Source: Monarcha castaneiventris obscurior
Taxonomy: Eukaryota > Chordata > Aves > Passeriformes > Monarchidae
Assembly (NCBI GenBank): GCA_026261815.1
Contig: JAMPIT010000437.1
Span: forward strand, 186,001-250,000
Length of the DNA stretch: 64,000 nt
Direction of reading: 5' to 3'
Below are positions 36,201 through 48,200 of the stretch, piece after piece. The position numbers and the translations under genes are program-made. Below the pieces are notes generated by a model. The model saw only the letters and a list, made by a program, of their open reading frames with translations. It ran no database searches and was not told where the DNA came from. Numbering within the stretch: position 1 is the first letter of the stretch; every line of letters starts with the position of its first letter.

Positions 36201-39200
36201 TTTCTAGAAAAATAACATAACTACATGAGTATAAGAGTAATGATATGATTTTGCTTTGAAAGGCGGCACTTGGTTTATAAGTGCCAATTATGTTCATATT
36301 GATCATTTTGTGAAAGTGTACCTTATCTCAGAAAGCACAGACAAGTTACTGTATTTGGAAGCAATAGTCTTTCCAGTAAGTATTTTGTGTGGCTTACAGG
36401 TCTTAAATGCCCAGAGAGCTGGATACAAGGCAGCTATAGTTCACAATGTTGATTCTGATGACCTCATAAGCATGGGATCCAACGACAGTAAGTACAGGTA
36501 TCACTTCTTCTCTCCTGTTTGAATATCATTTCACCCACTGGAAACAGCAGCACCACCAAAACCCCCTCAAAACCTCAACAACAAAACCCCACCACCACAA
36601 AAACAAAAACCAAAACCAAACTAAACAAAAACCTGGAGAAATCCTCCTGCTTTTAAGATTTAGTAACAGGAAATATTTGCATAGGAAGAAATACATTGAC
36701 ATGTGCCTTCTCTGAATGTTTCTTTTGGTTTTCCTTCAAATTTTAGTTCAGGTATTCTGGGCTAGATTTATATTACTGATGTGGAAAATAGCTGATGTGT
36801 TGTTAATTAAGTAGAAGTATAGGAAAAGTAGAAAACTTGTATTTGGAAGGAAATCAGACTTTATAATATGACATTTTAGTATTTAGAATCATAGAACCCT
36901 TTAGGTTGGAAAAGGCTTTTAAGATCATGAAGTTCATCTGTGATAGTTATTCCAGTTTGTTGTTGTGCTGTTGGGTACATCTTCCTGTTCTCTGGACAAA
37001 TGGATTCTAGCATATCACATGCACTTACTTTCAGTTTTTCAGTTGGAAAAAGAATATTTAAAGACCAGTGCACCAATTACTAATTGGTTCTTGTGTTAGC
37101 TGTTCCAGTTTTAACCTTCATGGAGTGAATATGTTCAGAACATCTTGACATCTAGTCAGAATGTTGGGTTTGTTCTGTGGTATGAGCTTTGTGTTTCTAG
37201 TGCTGTTACTGCTTTCTTTGTGACATTTCTTTATTTTTTCTAGTTTTTCAACTTGTTCAATATGAAATCGGAAAATAAATAAGAGGAAAATAAATCCTTT
37301 TCCAGTGGAAATGCCATTGTGTAAAGTAGGAATGAACTTTGACAAACTAAATGGGAGCTGAGTAGCCCAGGCAGTTACGTGGGTTTAATGAATTCTCAAC
37401 CCATGTGAATCTTATTTTCAGGTTTCACTGAGTAACAAAAACGTAGAACAAGTCCACAACAAACACAGGCCTCATAGTGTGAGGTGATGTTCAGCCACGT
37501 GTGCTTTTGCCTTGGGGAACCTGACTGCTTTGAGATGGACTAAACTCAGGTTACTTTGAGCCTTAAATGCGAAGCGTTAGGGGGAATATCAATATAAAGC
37601 GAAGCTGAGGAGAAGGTTTTCTAGAATATGGGATTTATCTTTCAATAAGTTTTCATTCATTACTGCCTTCACTGGTAAACAGAGAAGACAACAGTTCATC
37701 CAGTTTCTTGGGACTGAAATAAAGATGTGGGACTTGTTAATTTTCTTCTTTCTTCTTTTTGACCTTATCTAGCCACAGTTGTTTCCAGTATGTTTATTTA
37801 TGTTTGGGGTGAAAAGGAGGGAAGACAGATTAATTAAAACATAGAACCATATCACAAAATCATGTAAGTTTCCAGAAATTCTGGAAATCAATGGAACTGT
37901 GTGACTTGCTTGAATATGAGTAAAGAGTGGTGTTCTGGTTAAAATTATGATCCTCTTTTGCCAACATATTTTGGTTTTATGCTCCCTTTAACTAATCCAT
38001 TAGGAATTTTGATTTTTCTACCTGCAATAAATCCCCTAGAAATTGTGTAGGAAAAATAATAGTACTTACATGCAGTAAAGCTGTAACATGCGTGTGCATT
38101 GGTCTGTATGTCACTATGTTATATGTCTTCCTGTTGTCAAAGTCTCATAATGTTCAGGTCGTGTATCTTGAGTACCCATAGATTGTCCACGTAATACTAG
38201 TTTTATTTTCCTGCTTTTTTTTATACAGTTGAAGTTTTAAAGAAGATTGACATTCCTTCTGTCTTTATTGGTGAGACGTCAGCTAATTCTCTTAAAGAGG
38301 AGTTTACTTACGAAAAAGGGTAGGTCAACTCACATGCAGCTGTGTTACTCCTTGCATTAGATCGTTGTCTCTTTTGAATAATTATGGCCTTGAAATAGGA
38401 TGTTATGATGACAGAGGTTATAGGTGTTCCAGGTAAAATCTTGTGCCTGAGAGCAACCTGCAATGCTTTAGTAAATAAGAATGATTTCACTGTATCTTTT
38501 GATAGTCATGTTATATTTTTTCATTCTGCTGTCAAAGCAGCCATGAGGTGGTTTTCCTAGTTCCTCTAGATTTGATTGAGTTCAGGAAATAGTTTTATCT
38601 CAAAAAACAGTTTTGTCCTTTTATTTAATTGGCTTTATATTATGTGGGTATGGACTGAATTTTCTATGTTGTTGTGCACAGGTAGGATTCCTGTAGTGTG
38701 TCTAATGACAATCTTTTGTTTTTTGGGGCTTTTTTAATGGTATTTGTTCTTCAATTTTTTCATTTAATTCTCATTAATTTAGAAAGTGTTATCTCTTCCT
38801 CCCCACAGTGGCCATGTTGTGTTAATCCCAGAGTTCAGTCTTCCTTTGGAGTACTACTTAATCCCTTTCCTAATAATAGTAGGGATCTGTCTTATCCTCA
38901 TCGTCATATTTATGGTAAGTTTCTTCTTTTAATAATATTTTTTTCTTTCAAATCATCAGGGGATTGTCACACACTGAAGTTAAAGGAAAGTGTACAGTAA
39001 AGGAAGAGTGCAGCTGTGTGTACTGCACATATCTGTACCATGCTTACCTGTAATCATTCAGTTTCTCAATAAAACAAACAGGTGCAGAATTTTATCAGAG
39101 ATATCAGGAGCCTTTTGGATGTTCTCCCTAGCATGTAACTGCTTATAGGAATTGTCCTCACTGCCAATCTTATACTCCACAAGTGCTTGGTTTTTGGCCC

Positions 39201-42200
39201 CATACAGAGTGACCTGATCTTGTGCTTCTACACCGAGAGCATATCCCAACTTAGCAAATGTAATAATCATTAGTCCCACTGTTCCACAGTGCAGGGCTCA
39301 CTGTTTTGTACTGCAGGTGTAGTTACAAGTGTGCAAGCACAGAGCCTCACAGTGCAGAGCATAGATCTCAGCACATGCATTGCCTGTAGAGGCTCTCAGT
39401 TGGGACATCTTTTCTTGAAATGTTAAGATAGCATAGCTGCATATTATTTCAGGATACTTAGCATCCCGTTTTTTGTGATCTGTGCCAAATTTATTATTTT
39501 ACCTTTTAATAAAAAGAAAATAATGCATCAACTGTTCTTTGAACACTTACTTAAAATATTTTTCTGCATTAGTATTTTTTGCGCTGCAAGTTACGTATTT
39601 AATTGACAATCCTGGGCATGTTTGGGACAATTGCAATTGCAGCAGCTCTCTGAAAGCAAAGCAGAATGATCACCTAGACATGAATTTTTTTATTTTTAGC
39701 AAAGCTTTTGCTACTGTCTTTTACAGTGTTCTTTTGGACAAAACCACCCCATTAAAGCTAATTGTGTACACAGGATGATAGGTGAGCTGTCAAAAGGGTC
39801 AGGCTCAGGGAGCTGCAGTGAAGGGGGTAACACCTGGCTGGTGCTTGGGCATCAGTGGTGCTCATCAAGGTTCAGCTTTACGGTGAGTTCTCTGCAGTGT
39901 TGCTGTCAGCAACCTGGACAGAGGAGTTCAGTACACACTGAGTAAATTTGCCAAGGGTACTAAACTAGGAGATGCTGATTACCTGGCATACAGAGAGGCC
40001 TTCACAGAGCATTTCAGTAGACTAGAGCACTGAACAATTAATTGGCGCAGTGAAATTGATCCCAGGGAGGTTCAGGGTTGGATTTGGTCCTCATTGATTC
40101 TGTCCACGCCTCTTTGAGACAATCTTGTTTTTAACTAGGAGATTCGTGTGAGACTCTGATTGTTACTAAGGATCTGGATTACAGCAGAAAAACTGCAGTT
40201 TGTGCATACAGCTTACTGTTCAACTGTGGTGGAAGAGTCTGAATGAACAGTTTAGATTCAAATATCCTTTGTTTGCTTGTCATTGTATTTGAAAAATAAT
40301 GTCTTATCACAGGTGCTAGATTTAGAAATTGAGCAGAAATAGCATTAGGGACTACTAAGAAAATGGAAATAGGATCTTTGTTATAGTTATTTAGAGAGCT
40401 TGGTATTACTAGTTATTTAGTTATTTTACTTATTTAGGTATCTCGGTATGGGATAGTATAACATGTAACAATGACTCAAAGTAAACCTTTTACTCATCCC
40501 CAACCTACTATTTTAGATAATATGAAAACAGTTCTGATGAATGTGGGAATAATCCTCTAAAACAGCTGTAATTACCTAAATCTATAAGGAAAACTATTCA
40601 AACTTACTGAATTGTGTTTTGCTGTGCAATATGCTTCTTGCTTTTCACAGGCCTCAGTAGAGGATTGCAGCAATGGCCATTATTTTATGTAGTATGGACA
40701 TACCTTTTTCTTTCTCTTTCCTCCCAAAAAAACCCTTGTGTATTCTCAGTTCCAAGTGCCATGTTTGTGAAGAACATCCTTCAGGCTTGTTTGGCTTCAT
40801 CCTTATGTTCAGGCAACGGAAGAGGTTGTTCTGTGTTAGCTGGGGTTCCCTTTTGACCAACTTACTGCATAGCTTCATGAATCAAAACTTCTATTGTTTT
40901 TTTATTGGTTTAACATACTGTTCATGTTATCTTGTGTCTGTTTCCAGATAACAAAATTTGTTCAGGACAGACACAGAGCAAGAAGGAATCGGCTTAGGAA
41001 GGATCAACTTAAGAAACTTCCCGTACATAAGTTTAAGAAAGGCAAGTGGATCATTTTTTGTCTAAGTAATTGGACCCTATTGTTTTTAACACCAAAGACC
41101 CTCTAAAATCAAAGGCATATTAAGTTTCAGAGGTAATTTTGAGTACACTTGAAATAGTGGAGTTTGGAGTGAAAGCATACAAAACGTTTGGCTTGACCCT
41201 GTTCTCCTTGAAATAGAGGAGTTCTAATACTTCTTTAATAGGAGCAGAACAGACTGTAGCTGAGCATTAAAACATTGCTTTAAAAAAATCAGTGCAGAAA
41301 TTGCATTAAAGTTCCTTGTTGTACTCCCATTACCAGTGACCACAGAAGCTCCTGTGTTGCAGTATTTCCTTTATTTGGAACTGCTACTTCAAGTGCTGCA
41401 TCCAGCTCTGGAATCATCAGCACAGGACAGATGTGGATCTGCTGGAGGGGATCCAAAGAAAGCCACGAATGTGCTCTGAAAGCTGGAGCCCCTCTGCTCT
41501 GGAGCCAGGCTGGGAGTGTTCACCTGCAGAGGAGAAGGCTCCACAGAGTCCTTAGACCCCTTCCAGTGCCTGAAAAGATCTGTCTGATAAGAAAGGTGGA
41601 GACAGACCTTTTAACAGGGCTTGTTGCAATAAGACAAGAGGTTGATGGTTTTATACTGAAAGAGGGTGGATTCAGACTAGATAAAAGGAAGAAGTTTTTT
41701 ACAGTGAGGATGGTGACACACTGGCACAGGTTGCCCAGAGAGCTTATGGCTGCCCTATCACTGAAACATTCCAAGGCCAGGCTGAATGAGGCTTGGAGCA
41801 ACATAATCTAGCAAAAGGTGTTCCTGCTCACTGCAGGGCTAGTGGAATAGATGACGTTCTAGCTCAGTCTGTTTAATGATTCTATATTTATTAGTCTGGA
41901 ACCTGGTAAATATTAGTGATGTAAGTTGCCTGATATTGTAGAGTATAGAAAGAAAACTATCTTGAGGGTGTAATTTCTTTACCTTCCTAGAGGAGTGATC
42001 CTTTCAGTCAATCACAATACTTTTGTGAGGGCAAGAGCAATTAAAATTTAATACTAAGATATTTGCTGTTGTGAACATCTCTGTGGTGAGTAGGGAATGC
42101 AGTAACAAAATACGTGCAGTTGGCTTTCTGCAAAGTTCTAATCAACAGTCTTCATTTTGAGTAATTCCACAGAGTGCAACATAGATGCACTAAAAGAGTT

Positions 42201-45200
42201 TTGGGGCAGTTGCTGTGTTGTGGTTCCTTACAAAATGGTTTGGTTTGGTCACACAAAAGTCAGTGGGAGTTGAGCTCTCATATATGATGTCTTTATAACA
42301 AAAGTGAACACAGCAGAAGAGAGCCGTTTACCGCGCCTGTAATATGATTGGTAGCAAATGTGAATGTTCTGAAGAAAATGGCTCAGATGTGAACTGGTAT
42401 TACAGAATTTATCCTCATAAATATATATATTATTTCCAAGCAGTCTTAACTTTCACCTAAAATGGAATCTAGGCCAAGACTGAAAGGATTTTTAGATCTG
42501 AAATGCAATGAAATTAAAGAGTGTAGCCTTTCACTCCTGTAGAAAAGAAAATGTCATTAAATTTAGGGAAGATAGAATGCTGTAGGAGAGATGTTATCAA
42601 GAAATTAAAAATAAATGGAGGAGTTCTTTCTACATTGAGTGTCAAAAGTTACAATCATAATGAGTGGTGAGGTATCTGACAAAAAATACAGAATTTGGGT
42701 GTTGTTATAACCATAAGATTTAAAAAATGAAAGTGGTTTTGTTAGGTTTCAGTGTGAAAGAGGAGCTCAACTTCATACAGTTGTCTTTTAACTACTTAGT
42801 GTACATATGGGTAAAAAGCCCAAACATGTGACAAATAGTAAGCTGCAAGAGGGCATGTCATTTTACGTAAGTGCGTATTTTCAAGTATCACGCGTGTTGA
42901 CTTTTTGTGTACATATGCAGATACATGTGATTGAGCAATAGTGGGTGATGGGTGTGTCTCAATGACTTTTAAAGAGCTTTGTCACAGTAAGTGGAGTTCT
43001 GCAGTTTATTATGTATTCCTAAATTGATTCTTTTTTCCCTGAAAATGGGATTATAAGTGGTCTAATTACTGTTCATTACTGACCCATCTGCGTGACTGCG
43101 CAGTTCGTTATGGTCTAATAGAGAAAACAACAGAAACTGCCAAAGTCTCAGCTGTAGTTTTGCATTCTGCATTGCTCAGAGCACACATACATGTGTGGAT
43201 AGGTAATTCTGTATTTCTGAAAATATTCTTTTTTATTTATATGTGCCAAGTAGTTAGAAGGTAATTTTCCTTACTAAATACTCTCCATACACAGTTTATT
43301 TAGGCAAGATACTTTACTTTGCAGCTATGTCTATACTTCAATTTTTCATGATTCTTTTAGTGGTTCTGAGTTAGCTTCTAAATTAGAGTAATGGAAGTTT
43401 GAGAAAAATAACTGAAAAGCATCCCGTATAGAAATTAGATCTTGAGGGGCATGTGGTCATGGAGCTGAAACAGCTTGGGAACTAGTCCAGGAGAAAGAAA
43501 TCCTGGATGCCAGTGGGGGCCCGTGTCCCTGATCTCGGCTGTTGTGTGGATCTGCCTCCCTTCCCCAAGCTGCAGGGAGAGAAGGCACCTGATAATAGCA
43601 CTGGTTAATTGCAGGTGTGATGATCTGTGGGAGGTGGGGAGGAGGTGGACTGCAGCAGATGGACACTGGCCACTGCTGGAGCACCAGGGACAAGGGTTTG
43701 TTGCACATTGCTTTATGGTGAGGGCCCAGACTGCAGTGTTGTCAGGAGTAGGAGAAATATCTAGTTCCACTGCTGTGTCATTTTCTTTTGAGGGTGCTGC
43801 TGTTCATGGCCAGGGGATGCCCTGGGAAGATGAGCCTGCTTGAGAATAGCTGTCACTTTCCAGCACTGTTCTTTGGATCCCCCCAGACTACTGCAGGATG
43901 TATCTGGGGTGTCCAACCTTAGGCAGGGTGGGCCACACCCCCTTTTTTCCCCGAGGCACTGTCCTTGGTGCCTTCCCTTGCTGCGCAGTGTGTAACCAGG
44001 GCACAGGCACCCAGCACCACGTGTTGGGCAGATAACTGCCCATGTGATGAGATGGACTAACATGAAGCGGAGCACTTGAACCTGTGAATGTCCAGTCCTT
44101 CAACCAGACGTGTCCGTAAAGTGATGGGAAAGCTGCTGCCACATGTGCTTATGGCCATGTGATGGGTACAGATGGGCTGGGCCAGGCTGGTTGTTTTCAG
44201 GGGTTGTGCATCTAAAGAACGCTTTATGGTCTGGGGAGCGTGCAGCAGGAGCAAGTGGCTGCCTCTGGGGAGACAGTGCAGTGCTGAACAGGGATAGGAC
44301 AATCAGGTTCAGCTGGGTGAATGCAGTACTCATGGTGTAATGGGAGAAGTACCATCAGGAGACAGAAAGTAGCAGCACCGGATGGGTCTGAATTGAAGAG
44401 GCATATGAAAGAAGAGTTCACTAACTTTTGCAGATGTTAAGGAAACTTTCCTGTCTGACCATTCAGATGCAACTGTAAGAGCCCATTTCCATCTTCTTCC
44501 AGATGCTGTTCTCTTAGGAATTTGTCACACATCTAAAGCCTTGACGTAAAACTAGATTTAGGGAAAGGGGGAGTTTTGTCCCATTACCGGAATTGCTGGC
44601 TGAGTGTCCTGAAAGGCTGATTCAGAGTATTGCTGTTCCAGTGATCAAGTTTTATTTTCACCTCCAGCCCAATGATTCCTGATCAGATGATGGTCTCCCC
44701 CCTGCCCCCCACCTTCAGCTTCTCTCTTCACTGTCCATGGGATTCTTTCTCTGTGGTGTTTATAGAGAAGGCTGAATCGTCTTTCAGCCCTCAGATTGCT
44801 AGGTTTAAATTGTCAGGCTCTTAAAAATTATTTTCCATGCATAGTAGTTTCTCTGCTATGTGATCATAATCTTTCTTTGTTTCTGTTTAAATTTATCTTT
44901 GAGGGATGTGGAGGGCCATGTTCAGGACTGAACAGTACTCACACCTCTGGGAGGACTGCTCTGAATCTGTCCTACTGCAGTAGTTTTCTTTTTCCCATTT
45001 GTAGAGCATTAGGAATACAAGCAATCAATTGCTGCACCCTGTTTCTTCTCAAATATAACTGATGAAATCTCAGCTAAAAATTCCCAAGGATGTAACTTGG
45101 ATCTTATAGTACTAAATTTAATTCATGTGCCGTTATTCCAGATTTACAGATTTCTCTCTGCTATCCCAGGTGCCCTCTGGATAATGCCTACTTAATCGTG

Positions 45201-48200
45201 TCTTGTATATCTGTAACTGGTATGCTCCTTGGGTGTGTATCAGTATTGCTCCAAAGCAATTTTGTAACAAGACAGTACCAGTAAGTTTTCTCCAGCCTAA
45301 TGAGCTTCCTCCAACACCACCAGCAGCAGCTTCCAGTTACCAGCTCTCTCTGCTAATCCTTGCTGCCTTTATTGAGCAGGAGCAATCATTTCACATACAG
45401 AACTTTCCTGGCTATTGTGGCAATGTCCAAGGAGTGAAGATGTGCCATATTTTTTTAATTCTGGAAATTACCTACCTTCCTTGTGACCCTGCTAGGTTTG
45501 ATCCTGTTTTCTCATTATTTGTGTATCTTACAAGGGCACTCATGAAGTGCCCTAACCAGTGTTATGGGCTGCTCTGGAAAGGGCACTCTTGTCCCTTTCT
45601 ACAGAGCTCATATGTGCTTTCCAGAAGAGAATCCTGGGTGCAGAGAGGTAAGGAAGGCACCAGAAGGTGCAGAACTTTCTGTCCTTGGCTGGAGAGAGAC
45701 AATCCACGTGTGTTGAGGAAGAGGGTTAAGAACCAAACCATGGAATTTTATTTGTTCTCTCACTGTGTTGTTCTGTTTGCTGCTGTTTGGTCTCAAAACT
45801 TTGATAGGAAGCAGTGAATGAATTCCTTATTTTTCTCTGCTTGTGTGCAGCTCTTGCTTTACCCATTGAACTATCTTTTTCTAAAAAGTCTTCTCACTTT
45901 TCTCCTTCTGCCCCTTTTTTCTGTCCCCTGGGGGGAGCGAGTAGCTGGGCTGAAGCCACTGCAGGACTGGAGCAGCTTTGGAAGCCATTGTCTTCAGGAA
46001 AAGGGAAAGAGCCATGGGGACTGATGGAAGGAGCATGTTGTAAAACCCTTGACCAAAAAAATGAAATGGGAATGCATTAACCTCTAGAAAGTGTCTCTCC
46101 TTTGGTCATATAACATACCACACCAACCTACACTGTGTCAGTACTGTCAGTGCTGTGTATCCTGTTTGTGAAGTTTGAGTTACAAAACACTGAACTTCCT
46201 CCTGCAGCCAGACTGTCATTCTTGATTATTATTCTTATTTTTTATCCAGTTTTCTTTGTTGCTATTTTTCTGCCCTAAGTTTTGTCAATAATGTATTAAA
46301 ACCTGTATAGTAAAGTGAATGCTGTATTTTAAATCCTTTTATCTTACTTTCAATAAGCACAAAAAATATTGTAGAGATAGCACTTCACACAGTTTAGAAT
46401 ATTTTTATTAACCCTAAGTGGATGAGCTCTGGTCCCAGAGATGTGAAAAGTTCAGCAGTAGCTCTGCAGCTGGCAGGAACTGCCCTGCATAGGTAGGGGG
46501 AAATGGTGATTCCTTCAGCCTGAGGAACAAGCCAGGAGTGCCCATGTGTGTGTCAGGAGGGTCTGCTGCCAGTCCTTTGAAGTCAAACTAATTCTCAATT
46601 ATGTGCTGTAGGAGATGAATATGATGTGTGTGCCATCTGTCTGGATGAATATGAGGATGGAGACAAGCTCAGGATCCTTCCATGCTCTCATGGTAAGCAG
46701 CTGTATTTTAGGTTTGAATTTAGATTAAAACAGCTTTCTAAAACATTGTCCAAAACCCACAGAGAATATGTTTAGTGAGTGATTTATAAAATTTCTTTTT
46801 GCTAATACTCAAGAATGAATGTACAAAGTGGGAAAAGTGAAAGCTTGCTTTCTCTTTTTAAAAACTAAAATGCTAGCATTCCCACTTTGCATTTTTCCTT
46901 GGATGTACACATGAAAGAAAATCTGGGCTTGATGCTGTCCCCTAAATACCCATATTCATTGTAATGCTTTCTCCATTTAAAAAAATAGGCTTTCACTTTC
47001 CCCAAAACAAGTAAGCCACAAAATTGAGCTCTTGGTGACCTGGAGGTGCAGCTGAAGGAATGGGTCTGTCCTGGAGTCTGCAGCCATGCACACCACTGCC
47101 TGACTGCACTTGGAAGTCAGTTAGTGAAATATTTTTGTTGTGTTAGTCTTTCTCAAGTCCAGCCCACTGCAGAGATGTTACAGCTTCTATACACAGCCAG
47201 CACAGCAGGTGACAGGCAGAGCTTTTTAGAACCTCAGTCATAAAACCAGTTTCAAACTAGGCTGACAAACAAGGAATTCTCAGAAGAGAAAGAACAGGTC
47301 CATGGCATCTCTCCCAGTGGGGGACTGCAGAGGTAACTTAACTTGAACAGCCACCACCATCAGTTCGTGTGGAGAACATGTTGCCAGTGTGCTTGACCAG
47401 ATACTAAACATGACATTGCTGGCCTGTGTAAATATGAGCTCTTTGCCAAGTAGAGGTCTCTCTTAGGAAGAAGAGCTGAGTTTTTAATACCTTAAGTAAG
47501 ACACTTAAATACTTTTTTTTTAAACGTGGCCAGTCTAGTTGCAGTGCCAATTGCAGACCTAATTTAAGATCCACAAAATCATGTAGTAATGTCATTTAAT
47601 AATGAGGTGCTTTGATATGTGTTGGTGTGGATGTGAGAAGCAATGTGAGGATGATGATGGTGGGCATGCCTGTTGTAAAGGGATGAAATGGCTCAAAATG
47701 CTTTTAAGTTTGTTGTCAAATGTGGCCTGTTGTACTACTCCTCTCATACACTCAGTAGAGAGCACAGGTATTCATTGCATATACCCACGTGAACTGAGAT
47801 CCTAATCATCAGGTGTTTTGGTACAGGCTATGTGCCAACAAACTTGGGACTAAAATTCTCATGTGACTTAAATTCTAAAATTCTCCCATGTCACTGAAGA
47901 GAAACATGGTTTAGCAGGTTTCCCTGTCCTTTTCACTGTGATAATAATGTCCTTGTATTTTTTTTTCTAACAGCATATCACTGCAAGTGTGTGGACCCGT
48001 GGCTGACAAAAACAAAAAAAACCTGTCCTGTGTGTAAGCAGAAAGTGGTCCCTTCCCAGGGGGACTCTGACTCGGAGACAGACAGCAGCCAAGAGGAGAA
48101 TGAAGTGTCTGAGAACACTCCTCTGCTCAGACCTTTGGCCTCGGTCAGCACACAGTCCTTCGGGGCTCTGTCAGAGTCCCATTCCCATCAGAACATGACC

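Larger units (their letters stand above)
33942..36399 (+). other. RNF13: RNF13 intron 4
   Basis: 2458 bp. It contains a rearranged CR1 insertion (34100-34545) and a ~30-bp tandem duplication (34729-34788). The remainder is AT-rich with no recognised exon. Confidence 0.7.
36488..38228 (+). other. RNF13: RNF13 intron 5
   Basis: 1741 bp. It has an A/C-rich low-complexity tract (36540-36632) and a short CR1 3'-end fragment (36884-36950). Otherwise AT-rich with no exon seen. Confidence 0.7.
38915..40947 (+). other. RNF13: RNF13 intron 7
   Basis: 2033 bp. It holds an old CR1 ORF2 fragment (about 39650-40120) and an unidentified minus-strand open frame (39058-39279). The rest is AT-rich. Confidence 0.7.
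41042..46611 (+). other. RNF13: RNF13 intron 8 (GC-AG type)
   Basis: 5570 bp, the largest RNF13 intron. It contains a well-preserved CR1 3' segment (41360-41887), a GC-richer block of unknown origin (43440-44420), a 204-codon plus-strand open frame without known match (45203-45817), and the U5 end of an ERVL-type LTR (45807-45955). Confidence 0.75.

Noticed and set aside
41431..41811. 126-codon plus-strand open frame in RNF13 intron 8
   Set aside because: It lies wholly inside a CR1 3' segment and is repeat-derived.
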